Positions 15,120-25,662 are shown, counted from the first letter of the stretch. The stretch is DNA of 64,000 bases from Microbacterium sp. Leaf320 (GCF_001423485.1 NZ_LMOD01000002.1:519890-583889); one strand, 5' to 3'. A program made the numbers and translations. Notes: generated by a model not told the origin, from the letters alone.

Positions 15120-15848
15120 GTGGGACTACTTGACAGCTTTGAGAAGGGTCTCGAGCGCGCTGTGAACAGCGCCTTCGCGAAGACCTTCCGCAGCGGCATC
15201 CAGCCCGTGGAGATCGCTTCGGCCCTTCGGCGCGAAGCGGACACCAAAGCGGCTGTGGTGAGCAGGGACCGCATCATCGCGCCCAACAGCTTCGTCGTGC
15301 GTCTGAGCACCGATGACGCCGACCGCATGCTGAGCCTGGGCGGCGCCCTCACAGACGAGCTGCACGCACTTCTCACCAAGCACGCGAAGTCGCAGGGCTA
15401 CAGCTTCTCGGGTCCGCTCTCCATCAGCCTCGAGGGCGACGACAAGATCGCCACCGGCACGGTCAACGTCAGCTCGGGCACGGTCGAGGGCCGAGTCAAC
15501 TGGCAGGCCGTGATCGACGTCGACGGACGTCGCCACTCGATCACCCGCGCCCGCACGGTCATCGGCCGGGGCACGGATGCCGACATCACCATCGCGGATG
15601 CCGGATCCAGCCGCAAGCACGTCGAAGTCCTCTGGGACGGCGAGCGCGCCATGATGCGCGACCTCGGCTCGACCAACGGCACCAAGGTGAACGGCGACAA
15701 GGTGCGCGAAGCCGCACTCCCCACCGACACCACCATCACCATCGGACGCACCGATCTGGTGTTCCGCATCGTTCCCGTCGCCACCCCGTCACGCCCTCCT
15801 CGGCCGCGTGACGACGACGCGACCCGTGCGTTCGGAGCCCTCTCGTGA
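15120..15848 (+). CDS. fhaA: FHA domain protein FhaA (DUF3662-FHA)
   Basis: 242-residue cytoplasmic phosphothreonine-binding adaptor. The N-terminal DUF3662 domain spans about 1-120 (GLLDSFEKGLERAVNSAFAKTFRSGIQPVEIASALRRE at its start), and the C-terminal FHA domain about 150-228, with the family residues in TVIGRGTDADI, SSRKHVEVLW and LGSTNGTKVNG. In relatives FhaA binds phosphorylated kinases and MviN-type partners in wall synthesis. The GTG at 15120 has an AGAGGAG site six bases upstream. It heads the fhaA-fhaB-pstP-rodA-pbpA-pknA-pknB cluster, and its stop overlaps fhaB. A TACGAT -10 candidate sits at 15082-15087. Confidence 0.93.
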   Translation: MGLLDSFEKGLERAVNSAFAKTFRSGIQPVEIASALRREADTKAAVVSRDRIIAPNSFVVRLSTDDADRMLSLGGALTDELHALLTKHAKSQGYSFSGPLSISLEGDDKIATGTVNVSSGTVEGRVNWQAVIDVDGRRHSITRARTVIGRGTDADITIADAGSSRKHVEVLWDGERAMMRDLGSTNGTKVNGDKVREAALPTDTTITIGRTDLVFRIVPVATPSRPPRPRDDDATRAFGALS

Positions 15849-16372
15849 GCACTCCCAGCGAACTCGTCCTGCTGCTGCTGCGCATCGGCTTCCTGCTGCT
15901 GCTGTGGTTCTTCGTGTTCGGAGTCGTCTACTCGCTCCGGGCCGACCTCTTCGGCATGAAGGTGCGCAAGCTCCCGGCCGAGGCCGCTGCGGCGACTCCG
16001 GCGCCGGCTCCGGCAGCCGCCCCCGCGGCATCCCGACCCTCGTCGGCGAAGCCCAGCACCGGTCCTGCGACCGTCGCGACCGCCAAACGGCTCGTGATCA
16101 CCTCGGGCCCCAAGGCCGGGCTCGAGCTCCCGCTGGGCACCGATACCCTCACGATCGGCCGCTCGAGCGAATCCGCCCTCGTGATCCGCGACGACTACAC
16201 CTCCAGCCACCACGCGCGCCTGCTGCTGCGCGGCGACAGCTGGGCCATCCAGGATCTCGACTCGACCAACGGCACGTTCGTCGCCGGCCAGCGGGTGACC
16301 GGCGGTCCGGTCGGTCTCGCTCTCGGCACTCCGATCAAGGTGGGCGCCACGACCTTCGAGCTGCGAGCCTGA
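15845..16372 (+). CDS. fhaB: membrane FHA domain protein FhaB (FipA)
   Basis: 175 residues: one N-terminal transmembrane helix at about 7-30, an Ala/Pro-rich linker (about 40-78), and an FHA domain at about 80-170 with TIGRSSESAL, SSHHARLLLR and LDSTNGTFVAG. In mycobacteria the equivalent protein links PknA/PknB phosphorylation to cell division proteins. The start GTG overlaps the fhaA stop (GTGA). Seven bases separate it from the phosphatase gene, so the genes are one operon. Confidence 0.92.
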   Translation: MSTPSELVLLLLRIGFLLLLWFFVFGVVYSLRADLFGMKVRKLPAEAAAATPAPAPAAAPAASRPSSAKPSTGPATVATAKRLVITSGPKAGLELPLGTDTLTIGRSSESALVIRDDYTSSHHARLLLRGDSWAIQDLDSTNGTFVAGQRVTGGPVGLALGTPIKVGATTFELRA

Positions 16373-16379
16373 CCCCGGC

Positions 16380-17665
<1,286 letters not shown>

Positions 17666-17669
<4 letters not shown>

Positions 17670-19051
17670 CCACCGACGTCACGGCGGACACCAGCGTCAT
17701 CAAGGCGCTCAAGCGCATGCGGATGCCGCAGACGCAGCGCAACCGCGAGTTCTGGCTGCTCCTCTTCGCCGTCGCGATCAGCGGCGCGGCCCTCACCCTC
17801 GTGCAGCTCGGCGCACTCGGCCTGATCGACCCGATGATCCTCGCGATCGGCGGCGGCCTGGCCGTTCTCGCCTTCGCCGTCCACTTCGTGCTGCGGGCGG
17901 TCGCCTCCGCCGCCGATCCTTTCCTGCTGCCCATCGCGACCCTGCTCACGGGCCTCGGCATCGCGATGATCTACCGCATCGACATCGCGAAGTCCCTCAC
18001 GGGCTGGAACGCGTACTCGACGAAGCAGCTCGCCTGGACCGCCATCTCGCTGGCCGGCGCGATCACCGTCGTGATCATGCTGCGCAACTACCGTGTGCTG
18101 TTCCGGTACACGTACATCTTCGGCCTCTCCGGCATCCTGCTGCTCCTGCTGCCGTTCGTGCCGGGACTCCGCATCCCCGACGCGAACGCCGCGGTGTGGG
18201 TCTCGCTGGGCGGCATGTTCGCCTTCCAGCCTGGCGAGCTCGCGAAGATCTGCCTCGCGATCTTCTTCGCCGGCTATCTGGTGCGCACGCGAGAGAGCCT
18301 GACGTCGGTCGGCACGAAGTTCCTCGGCATCACCTGGCCGCGCATGCGCGAGCTCGGGCCGGTGCTCGTGGTCTGGGCCATCTCGCTCGGCATCATCGTG
18401 ATCCAGCGCGACCTCGGCACCGGAACGCTCATCTTCGGCATGTTCGTCGCGATGCTCTACGTCGCCACCGGCAAGACCAGCTGGGTGCTCATCGGTCTCG
18501 GTCTCGTCGCCGCGGGCGTCGCGGTCGCGACCCAGATCCTCAGCTACGTGCAGGGCCGCTTCACCAACTGGCTGTTCCTCTTCGACCCCGACAAGGTCGA
18601 CCCCGACGGCGCCGGATACCAGCCCATGCAGGGCCTGTTCGGCCTCGCGCACGGCGGTCTGCTCGGCACCGGGTGGGGCCAGGGCCGTCCGGCCGTCACC
18701 CCGCTCGCGCACAGCGACTACATCATCACGAGCCTCGGCGAGGAGATCGGGCTGATCGGGCTCTTCGCCATCCTCTGCCTGTACATGGTGTTCGTGAGCC
18801 GCGGAGTGCGCATCGGGCTCGCGGGTCAGGACGACTTCGGCAAGCTCCTCGCCACCGGTCTCTCGTTCACGATCGCCCTGCAGGTGTTCATCATGGTCGG
18901 CGGCGTGACCCGGGTCATCCCGCTCACCGGTCTGACCACCCCGTTCCTCGCCGCCGGCGGTTCCTCGCTCGTCGCCAACTGGCTGATCGTCGCGATCCTG
19001 CTGCGCATCTCCGACGGCGTCCGCAGCCAACCCAGGGCGGTGATCGGCTGA
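17666..19051 (+). CDS. rodA: FtsW/RodA/SpoVE-family peptidoglycan polymerase RodA
   Basis: 461-residue SEDS-family glycosyltransferase that polymerises lipid II in the cell-elongation complex, paired with the transpeptidase encoded next. About ten to twelve transmembrane helices begin near residue 25. Conserved SEDS blocks are visible: QPGELAKI, IVIQRDLGTGTLI, and the C-terminal AHSDYIITSLGEEIGLIG and GGVTRVIPLTGLTTPFLAAGGSSL. I start it at the ATG at 17666, overlapping the pstP stop; the open frame extends far upstream inside pstP but in a different frame. A 70-base insert separates it from pbpA. Confidence 0.93.
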
Positions 19052-19125
19052 TGCGTTCCTTGTCAGGGCGTTTCGTCTCGCTCCGCTCGCTCAACGACCG
19101 ACTCCTGCAAGGGGGCGTCGCATGA
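19051..19125 (+). other. Short insert between rodA and pbpA, with a possible 24-codon linker ORF
   Basis: In the otherwise overlapping cluster this stretch separates rodA and pbpA. It contains TCTCGCTCCGCTCGCTCAA, which has the look of a dispersed actinobacterial repeat. Its ATG overlaps the rodA stop (TGATG) and its stop overlaps the pbpA ATG (ATGA), so a 24-residue peptide could be translated to keep the two genes coupled. pbpA has its own AAGGGGG ribosome site within it. No second copy was found in the window. Confidence 0.35.
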
Positions 19126-20576
19126 CCAAAGAACTCCGCCGTCTCAGCATCGTGATGCTGTTCATGTTCATCTCGCTCTTCGCGGCGACCAGCTGGATCC
19201 AGGTCGTCGAGGCCGATGCCCTCGGTCAGAACAGCCACAACAAGCGCACACTGCTCGACAGCTACGAGATCCAGCGAGGGTCGATCATCGTCGACGATGT
19301 CGCGATCGCCTCCTCCACCCCGTCGGACGACACCTATCAGTTCCAGCGCGTCTACACGGATGCCTCGGTGTGGGCGCCCGTGACCGGGTACTTCAACCCG
19401 GCTCTGCAGTCGGCCACCGGCATCGAACGGGCCATGAACGCCGACCTCTCGGGTACCGGTTCGAGCGCGTTCTTCGCCGAGATCGAGCGGATCCTGTCGG
19501 GCCAGCCGCAGAGCGGATTCAGCGTCGAGCTGTCGCTCGACACCGCCGCGCAGACCGCGGCGTACCAGGCGCTCGACGGACTCAACGGCGCGGTCGTGGC
19601 GATCGAGCCGAAGACCGGGCGCATCCTCGCGATGGTCTCGACCCCCGGATTCGACACGAACCAGCTCGCGACCCACGACGCGGACGCCGCGAACGCGACC
19701 TACGACCAGCTCGTCGACGACCCCACCAAGCCGCTCTCGAACCGGGCCATCGCCGGCGACCTCAACCCTCCGGGGTCGACGTTCAAGCTCGTCGTGGCCG
19801 CCGCAGCGTACGAGTCCGGCAACTGGACTCCCGACTCGACCCTGCCGAACCCCGCGCGCTACACCCTCCCCGGCTCCACGAACACCGTGGCGAACGCCTG
19901 GGGCGGCACGTGCGGCAGCGGCGACACCGTGACGATCTCCGAGGCGATCCGGCTGAGCTGCAACATCCCGATGGCCGAACTCGCCGTCGAGCTCGGCGAC
20001 GACGCGATCCGCGCGATGGCCGAGAGGTTCGGCTTCAACACGAGCTTCTCGACGCCGCTGGAATCGACGCCGTCGAGCTACCCCCGGGCACTCGACGACG
20101 CGCAGACCGCGCTCACCGGATTCGGCCAGGGACAGGTCACCGCGACGCCGCTGCAGATCGCGATGGTCGCGGCCGGAATCGCCAATGACGGCGTCGTCAT
20201 GAACCCCCGTCTGGTCGACACCGTGATCGGCAACGACCTCTCGGTGGTCAGGGCGTACGACGACTCCGAGTTCGGCCGTGCGTTCGATGGGACGATCGCG
20301 GATCAGATCACGGCATCCATGGTCGCCAGCGTCTCGAACGGGGCTGCTCAGGGTGCAAGAATAGACGGGGTCGATGTGGCCGGGAAGACCGGCACGACCG
20401 AGAACGGGAACAAGCCTTACACGTTGTGGTTCACCGGCTTCGCGCCGGCGGACGACCCCGAGGTGGCAGTAGCGGTCCTCGTCGAAGACGGCGGTGGACA
20501 AGGGCAGTCAGGATCCGGCGACACCATCGCCGCTCCGATTGCAAAGAAGGTCATAGAGGCGGTGCTGGGCAGATGA
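19122..20576 (+). CDS. pbpA: penicillin-binding protein PbpA (peptidoglycan D,D-transpeptidase)
   Basis: 484-residue class B penicillin-binding protein cross-linking peptidoglycan outside the membrane. One N-terminal transmembrane helix at about 8-27, a short dimerisation region, and the transpeptidase domain at about 155-480 with all motifs: Ser219-Thr-Phe-Lys222 (SxxK), Ser279-Cys-Asn281 (SxN) and Lys422-Thr-Gly424 (KTG). The ATG at 19122 has AAGGGGG eight bases upstream. The stop overlaps the pknA start. In this cluster PbpA works with RodA and is controlled by the kinases. Confidence 0.94.
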   Translation: MTKELRRLSIVMLFMFISLFAATSWIQVVEADALGQNSHNKRTLLDSYEIQRGSIIVDDVAIASSTPSDDTYQFQRVYTDASVWAPVTGYFNPALQSATGIERAMNADLSGTGSSAFFAEIERILSGQPQSGFSVELSLDTAAQTAAYQALDGLNGAVVAIEPKTGRILAMVSTPGFDTNQLATHDADAANATYDQLVDDPTKPLSNRAIAGDLNPPGSTFKLVVAAAAYESGNWTPDSTLPNPARYTLPGSTNTVANAWGGTCGSGDTVTISEAIRLSCNIPMAELAVELGDDAIRAMAERFGFNTSFSTPLESTPSSYPRALDDAQTALTGFGQGQVTATPLQIAMVAAGIANDGVVMNPRLVDTVIGNDLSVVRAYDDSEFGRAFDGTIADQITASMVASVSNGAAQGARIDGVDVAGKTGTTENGNKPYTLWFTGFAPADDPEVAVAVLVEDGGGQGQSGSGDTIAAPIAKKVIEAVLGR

Positions 20577-22306
20577 GACCGACGCAGGGTGTGTCGTTCG
20601 GTGGTCGCTACGAGCTGCAGTCGCGTATTGCGATCGGCGGCATGGGCGAGGTGTGGGAGGCGACGGATCACGTCATCGGACGCACCGTCGCGATCAAGAT
20701 CCTCAAGGACGAGTACATGGGGGACCCCGGGTTCCTCGAGCGGTTCCGCGCTGAAGCGCGCCATGCCGCACTCGTCAACCATGAGGGCATCGCGAGCGTC
20801 TTCGACTACGGCGAGGAGAACGGCAGCGCCTACCTCGTCATGGAGCTCGTTCCCGGCGAGGCCCTGTCGACCGTTCTCGAACGCGACGGCGCTCTGAGCG
20901 CCGACAAGACGCTCGACATCGTCGCCCAGACGGCATCCGCACTGCAGGCCGCCCACGCGGCCGGTCTCGTGCACCGCGACATCAAGCCGGGAAACCTGCT
21001 GATCACGCCCGACGGCCGCGTCAAGATCACCGACTTCGGCATCGCCCGCATCGCCGACCAGGTGCCGCTGACGGCCACCGGCCAGGTCATGGGCACCGTG
21101 CAGTACCTCTCGCCGGAGCAGGCTTCGGGACACCCGGCATCGCCGGCGACCGACACCTACTCGCTGGGAATCGTCGCGTACGAGTGCCTCGCGGGCAAGC
21201 GTCCGTTCACGGGTGAGTCGCAGGTCGCGATCGCGATGGCTCAGATCAACGAGCAGGCTCCGCCGCTGCCGCCGACCGTGCCGATCCCGGTGCAGAACCT
21301 CGTCATGGCGATGATCGCCAAGAAGCCGGCCGATCGTCCGTCCTCGTCCGCCACGGTGGCACGCGCCGCCCAGGCCCTGCGTCGCGGTGACCTCAACTCC
21401 GCCGCGATCGCGGTTCCGGCCATCGCGACCGGTGGTGTCGCCTCCGACGACGCCACCCGGCTGCTCACGGCATCGGGCGACGACGGCACGACTCGCATCC
21501 TCCCCACCACGGCTCAGCTGCCCACGGGAGAAGAGGCCCTGGAAGACGGCGAAAAGAAGAAGAAGCGCAGCCCGTGGACGTGGCCGCTCATCGCCCTCAT
21601 CGCCCTGCTGGTCATCGTGCTCGGCGGAACGGTCTTCGCGCTGATGAACCAGGGCGACGGCGATCCGAAGCCGACCGATTCGGCGACGACCAGCCAGACG
21701 CCGAAGCCGACGCCGTCCGAGACCCCGACGCAGGAGCCCGAGCAGGTGAACGTCGACGGCCTCGGCCTCGAAGGCATGCAGTGCGAGGCTGCGCGTGCCG
21801 CTGCGGTCAACGCGGGCCTTCAGGCCGAGTGCGTGGTCGGCAACACCGTGGCTCCGAGCGCCAACCAGGTCGGGACTGTCGAATCGGTCACCCCCGGTGG
21901 GAACGTGCCTGAAGGGACGCTCCTCACCCTCACGACGTACAAGGAGCAGGTCCAGGTCGGCAAGCCGACCGGAACCCCGACCATCGCGGGGACCGCGACC
22001 GAGGGTGTTGCCGTCACGCTCAACTGGCCGAGCTTCGAGTGCCCGTCCGGCACTCCGGCACGCTCCGCCTTCGAGGTGACGCTGACCAATGCGACGTTCT
22101 CGGGCGGCAACCCCGGCGAGTCCATCCGCAGCTTCGGTCCGAGCGTGCTGTCGACGCAGATCATCCCCGGCACCGCGGGGCAGAGCATCACGGCCACGTA
22201 CCGCGTCTTCTGCGGAAGCGATATGCCGTCCGAGCAGTCGGACGCCATGCAGGGCGTGATCATCCTTCCCGCCACACCGGTCGACGGCGGCGATGACGAA
22301 GGCTGA
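20573..22306 (+). CDS. pknA: Ser/Thr protein kinase PknA with extracellular PASTA domain
   Basis: 577-residue membrane Ser/Thr kinase. Kinase domain at about 12-275: glycine loop IAIGGMGEVWEA, Lys42, catalytic HRDIKPGN (134-141) and DFG (154-156). A Lys-rich stretch precedes the transmembrane helix at about 340-360. Outside is a Thr/Pro-rich linker, one PASTA-like repeat (about 393-465) and a C-terminal beta-rich segment with an additional cysteine pair. PknA of mycobacteria has no PASTA domain, so this extracellular part is notable. The start ATG overlaps the pbpA stop. Confidence 0.92.
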   Translation: MRPTQGVSFGGRYELQSRIAIGGMGEVWEATDHVIGRTVAIKILKDEYMGDPGFLERFRAEARHAALVNHEGIASVFDYGEENGSAYLVMELVPGEALSTVLERDGALSADKTLDIVAQTASALQAAHAAGLVHRDIKPGNLLITPDGRVKITDFGIARIADQVPLTATGQVMGTVQYLSPEQASGHPASPATDTYSLGIVAYECLAGKRPFTGESQVAIAMAQINEQAPPLPPTVPIPVQNLVMAMIAKKPADRPSSSATVARAAQALRRGDLNSAAIAVPAIATGGVASDDATRLLTASGDDGTTRILPTTAQLPTGEEALEDGEKKKKRSPWTWPLIALIALLVIVLGGTVFALMNQGDGDPKPTDSATTSQTPKPTPSETPTQEPEQVNVDGLGLEGMQCEAARAAAVNAGLQAECVVGNTVAPSANQVGTVESVTPGGNVPEGTLLTLTTYKEQVQVGKPTGTPTIAGTATEGVAVTLNWPSFECPSGTPARSAFEVTLTNATFSGGNPGESIRSFGPSVLSTQIIPGTAGQSITATYRVFCGSDMPSEQSDAMQGVIILPATPVDGGDDEG

Positions 22307-22321
22307 TCCGCCGCACGCAAC

Positions 22322-22357
22322 GTAGTCTGGGACAATTCATCAGGTCGTATCAGGGGG
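22322..22357 (+). promoter_or_regulatory. Promoter and ribosome site of pknB
   Basis: A TAGTCT -10 hexamer near 22323 and an AGGGGG ribosome site (22352-22357) seven bases before the GTG at 22365 suggest that pknB can be transcribed separately from the rest of the cluster. Confidence 0.4.
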
Positions 22358-22364
22358 TCAGTAC

Positions 22365-24059
22365 GTGTCGACAGAGCAACGCGTTCTCGCGGGTCGCTAC
22401 CGCGTCGACGAGCTCATCGGGCACGGTGGCATGGCGAAGGTGTACCGCGGGTACGACCTGACCCTCGGCCGCGCCGTCGCCATCAAGATCCTCGACCCCG
22501 AGCTCGCCCGCGATACCGCGTTCCGCACGCGCTTCCGTCTGGAGGCGCAGTCAGCGTCCCGCATGTCCCACCCCTCGATCGTGCGGGTGTACGACGCGGG
22601 TGACCCGTCGACCACCGACAGCAGCACGGATGAGCCTCCGTACATCGTGATGGAGCTGATCAGCGGCACGCTGCTGAAGGACATCATCGCGAAGGGCCCC
22701 GTGCCCGTCGAAGACGCCGTGCGCTATGTCGACGGCATCCTCGAGGCGCTCGACTACTCGCACCGCGCGGGCGTCGTGCACCGCGACATCAAGCCGGGCA
22801 ACGTCATGGTCACCGACAAGGGCCAGGTCAAGGTCATGGACTTCGGCATCGCCCGAGCCGTGTCCGACTCGTCGTCCACCGTCGCCGAGACCACGCAGAT
22901 CATCGGCACCGCCGCGTACTTCTCGCCCGAGCAGGCCAAGGGCGAACCCGTCGACGCACGGGCCGACCTCTACTCGACCGGTGTCGTGCTCTATGAGCTG
23001 CTCACAGGACGCCAGCCGTTCCGCGGCGAATCACCCGTGGCCGTCGCCTACCAGCACGTCAGCGAGACCCCGGTCCCTCCGACCGAGGTGAACGAGGACT
23101 CCCCCGGAGCCCTCGACCCGATCGTGCTGCGCGCACTCGCGAAGGACCCCTACCAGCGGTATCCGGATGCTGCGCACTTCCGCGCCGCGCTGGACTCCGC
23201 GGTCTCGGGTCAGGCGCCGAGCCGCAAGGAGCTCGGTGCTCTCACGAGCGAGCTCTACGGCCCCAGCCCGCGTGCGGCGCAGGAGACCGCCCGCTCGCTG
23301 CGGCAGCTGAGCACCGACACGACCATGGCGCGCACGCAGTCGGGTCCGCCCGTCGCGTGGATCTGGGCCGGTGTCGCGCTGCTGGCCGTGCTGCTGGCGT
23401 CCGTGCTGTTCTGGGTCTGGACGATCAGCATGCGCCCCGACGAGATTCCCTCGAGCTCACGTGTCGTGCCGGATCTCGTCAACGTCTCATCCGAGCGCGC
23501 TCAGGAAGACCTCGGCAAACTCGACCTCACGGCCAAGCTCGTGCTCGAGTCGAGCAGCGACATCGTCGAGGGCAACGTGATCCGCACCGATCCCGAGGGC
23601 GGCACAGCCGTCAGCGAGGGCGATTCGGTCACGGTCTACGTGTCGTCGGGCAAGGAGACGGTGGTGGTCCCGGTGTTGGAGGGGCTGTCGCTCTCCGCTG
23701 CCAAGGATGCTCTGGCCGCCGCCGGGCTCCAACTCGGCACGGTGATACAACGAAACGACAAGGGCCTGGCGGCCGAGACCGTCATGGAGGCCAGCGAGAC
23801 CGCCGAGAGCGAGGTCGCACCGAAGACGGTCGTGAATCTCGTGGTCGCGAGCGGTCGCGTCACGCTGACGGACGTCACCGGCTGGACGATGGAGGCCGCC
23901 CAGGCCGAACTCGAACGCATCGGCCTGACCGCGAGCCCCGTCGAGCTGACGGACTGCGCGCCGACGAACCCACCCACCGTGGCGTCGATGTCGGCCGCCC
24001 CCGGTGACGTGGCGATCGGCTCGACGGTCGAGCTGCGCTACTGCGTCGCCGCGGGCTGA
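22365..24059 (+). CDS. pknB: Ser/Thr protein kinase PknB with PASTA domains
   Basis: 564-residue membrane kinase. Kinase domain at about 10-270: Lys41, HRDIKPGN at 139-146, DFG at 159-161, and an activation loop with several Ser/Thr (SDSSSTVAETTQ) for autophosphorylation. Transmembrane helix at about 330-352. Three PASTA repeats follow, at about 368-433, 435-498 and 500-563, starting VPDLVNVSS, VPVLEGLSL and LTDVTGWTM; these sense muropeptides or lipid II. The third carries a cysteine pair. It starts at a GTG 58 bases after pknA. Its last 22 bases overlap the convergent pabA gene. Confidence 0.94.
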   Translation: MSTEQRVLAGRYRVDELIGHGGMAKVYRGYDLTLGRAVAIKILDPELARDTAFRTRFRLEAQSASRMSHPSIVRVYDAGDPSTTDSSTDEPPYIVMELISGTLLKDIIAKGPVPVEDAVRYVDGILEALDYSHRAGVVHRDIKPGNVMVTDKGQVKVMDFGIARAVSDSSSTVAETTQIIGTAAYFSPEQAKGEPVDARADLYSTGVVLYELLTGRQPFRGESPVAVAYQHVSETPVPPTEVNEDSPGALDPIVLRALAKDPYQRYPDAAHFRAALDSAVSGQAPSRKELGALTSELYGPSPRAAQETARSLRQLSTDTTMARTQSGPPVAWIWAGVALLAVLLASVLFWVWTISMRPDEIPSSSRVVPDLVNVSSERAQEDLGKLDLTAKLVLESSSDIVEGNVIRTDPEGGTAVSEGDSVTVYVSSGKETVVVPVLEGLSLSAAKDALAAAGLQLGTVIQRNDKGLAAETVMEASETAESEVAPKTVVNLVVASGRVTLTDVTGWTMEAAQAELERIGLTASPVELTDCAPTNPPTVASMSAAPGDVAIGSTVELRYCVAAG

Positions 24060-24694
24060 TGAGGCCGCGACAGCGGATGCAGGCCGACTGAGCGCGCCAC
24101 GGCACCCTCGTCGCCGCACAGCTCGAGCCAGTTCGCGAGCAGCCGGTAGCCGCCCTCGGTGAGCACGCTCTCGGGGTGGAACTGCACGCCGAGGATCGGC
24201 AGGTCGGTGTGGGCGAGAGCCATGACGGTTCCGCTCTCGGTGCGCGCGGTGACGATCACGTCGTCCGGGAGCGCCGACGCGGCCACCGCGAGCGAGTGGT
24301 AGCGTCCGACATCGAATGGTGAGGGGATGCCGGCGAACAGCGCCGAACCGTCGTGGGTGGCCCGCGACACCATCCCGTGCATGAGCTCAGGGGCCTCAGT
24401 CACCGGGGTGCCGAACGCCTCGCCGATCGCCTGGTGCCCGAGGCACACGCCGAGCAGCGGCATCCGGAGTCGCGCTGCGATGCGAACGGCGTCGAGCGAC
24501 GCTCCGGCATCTGCGGGTCTGCCGGGTCCCGGCGAGAGCATGAGGGCGTCGAACCCCGGCAGCAGCTCATCGAGTCCGGCGGCGTCCGTGGCATCCGCTT
24601 CGATCAGCGTCACGTCGGCGCCGAGCTCGCGGAGGTACCCGACGAGGGTGTGCACGAAGCTGTCGTGGTTGTCCACGACGAGCACGCGGATCAT
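24038..24694 (-). CDS. pabA: aminodeoxychorismate/anthranilate synthase component II (glutamine amidotransferase)
   Basis: 218-residue class I glutamine amidotransferase supplying ammonia to chorismate for folate or tryptophan synthesis. The triad is visible: Cys84 in LGVCLGHQ, His173 and Glu175 in VQFHPES; the oxyanion LSPGPGRPADAG is at 53-64. Next to pknB in actinobacteria this gene is usually called pabA or trpG; the sequence does not separate the two. Its start codon region overlaps the stop of the small membrane gene upstream (four bases). The 3' end overlaps pknB convergently by 22 bases. Confidence 0.9.
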   Translation of the reverse strand: MIRVLVVDNHDSFVHTLVGYLRELGADVTLIEADATDAAGLDELLPGFDALMLSPGPGRPADAGASLDAVRIAARLRMPLLGVCLGHQAIGEAFGTPVTEAPELMHGMVSRATHDGSALFAGIPSPFDVGRYHSLAVAASALPDDVIVTARTESGTVMALAHTDLPILGVQFHPESVLTEGGYRLLANWLELCGDEGAVARSVGLHPLSRPHQPAATQ

Positions 24695-24846
24695 TCGAGG
24701 TCGACCTCACCCGGAGTGATGAGGGGGCTCACCCAGGGGAACACGAACCAGAACAGGCCGTAGAGCACAGCAGCGATCAGGACGAGCAGGAAGAACAGCT
24801 TGAGCCACCACGGACCGGGCAGCAGGCGCCAGAGTGCGGCGTACAT
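24691..24846 (-). CDS. 51-residue membrane protein between sortase and pabA
   Basis: Too short for routine ORF calling but clearly a gene: ATG at 24846, one strongly hydrophobic helix at about 14-40 with tryptophan-rich edges (LPGPWWLKLFF at its start), and a conserved-looking C-terminus WVSPLITPGEVDLE. Its stop overlaps the pabA ATG (ATGA), so the two are coupled. A similar small protein sits at this place in related Microbacteriaceae. Its role is unknown; position suggests a link to the sortase or division genes. Confidence 0.75.
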   Translation of the reverse strand: MYAALWRLLPGPWWLKLFFLLVLIAAVLYGLFWFVFPWVSPLITPGEVDLE

Positions 24847-24867
24847 GGGTCGTCTCGTTCCGTTCGG

Positions 24868-25662
24868 CTAGATCGACGGCGCAGCCGGCGGAGGGGGCGG
24901 GTCGGTGAGGGCCGCGGGCGGACCCTCGGCGCGGGGCTGGAAGCTCTCATACACCCCGTAGGCGACGATGCGCTCGGCAAGCGAGTAGAGCGGGGAGCAG
25001 GCGGTCAGCGTGATGTACTTCTCGCCGGTCGCGACTCCGGGCATCTGCGGCACGTCGAGGAGGACCTCGGTCTGAGTCGGCTTGACATACTCGAGTGTGC
25101 GGAAGCGATAGGTGAACCACCCGTCGGGTGTCTCGACGACGATCGCGTCGCCGACCTGCAGCTTGTCGAGCTGGTTGAAGGGCTTACCCCAGGTGGTGCG
25201 GTGGCCGGCCATGGCGAAGTTGCCGACCTCGCCGGGCATCTTCGAGTCCGTGTAGACGCCGATGCCGAGCTTGTCGAGCGTGCGGGCACGGCTGGTGCCG
25301 CCGTAGATCCCGACGTTGTACTCGGATCCGAATCGTGGCACGTGCATCTGGCCCAGCAGCTGGGTGTCGGCGGGAGGCGCCGGGATCACCGGCTCGTACA
25401 TCGTCGTTCCGTCGTCGGTCTCGACGACAGGAGGCAGCTCGGGCGTGGGTCCGCTCGCCCACTCCTGCGAGACCGCTGCCCCTTCGTCGTTCTTCTGAGC
25501 GCTGATGATGATGTCGCCGATCCACATCTGCCACGCGACGAACAGGAGCACAAGCACGCCTGCGGTGAGCAGGAGCTCACCGAGCACGCTCGTGAAAGTG
25601 GCGCGCGATCGAGGGTGGCGGCGGTGTGCACGTCGCTCCCCCGAGACGACGGATGCAGTCAT
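24868..25662 (-). CDS. srtE: class E sortase
   Basis: 264-residue membrane transpeptidase that covalently attaches secreted proteins to peptidoglycan. Basic N-terminus, transmembrane helix at about 27-50, and sortase barrel at about 100-245 with catalytic His154 (AGHRTTWG), Cys222 (TLTACSPLYS) and Arg231 (LAERIVAYG), plus a Pro-rich tail. Class E enzymes recognise LAxTG motifs, and two proteins in this window carry such motifs (GH92 mannosidase LAGTG; cohesin protein LAVTG). It heads the sortase-small membrane protein-pabA group. Confidence 0.92.
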   Translation of the reverse strand: MTASVVSGERRAHRRHPRSRATFTSVLGELLLTAGVLVLLFVAWQMWIGDIIISAQKNDEGAAVSQEWASGPTPELPPVVETDDGTTMYEPVIPAPPADTQLLGQMHVPRFGSEYNVGIYGGTSRARTLDKLGIGVYTDSKMPGEVGNFAMAGHRTTWGKPFNQLDKLQVGDAIVVETPDGWFTYRFRTLEYVKPTQTEVLLDVPQMPGVATGEKYITLTACSPLYSLAERIVAYGVYESFQPRAEGPPAALTDPPPPPAAPSI

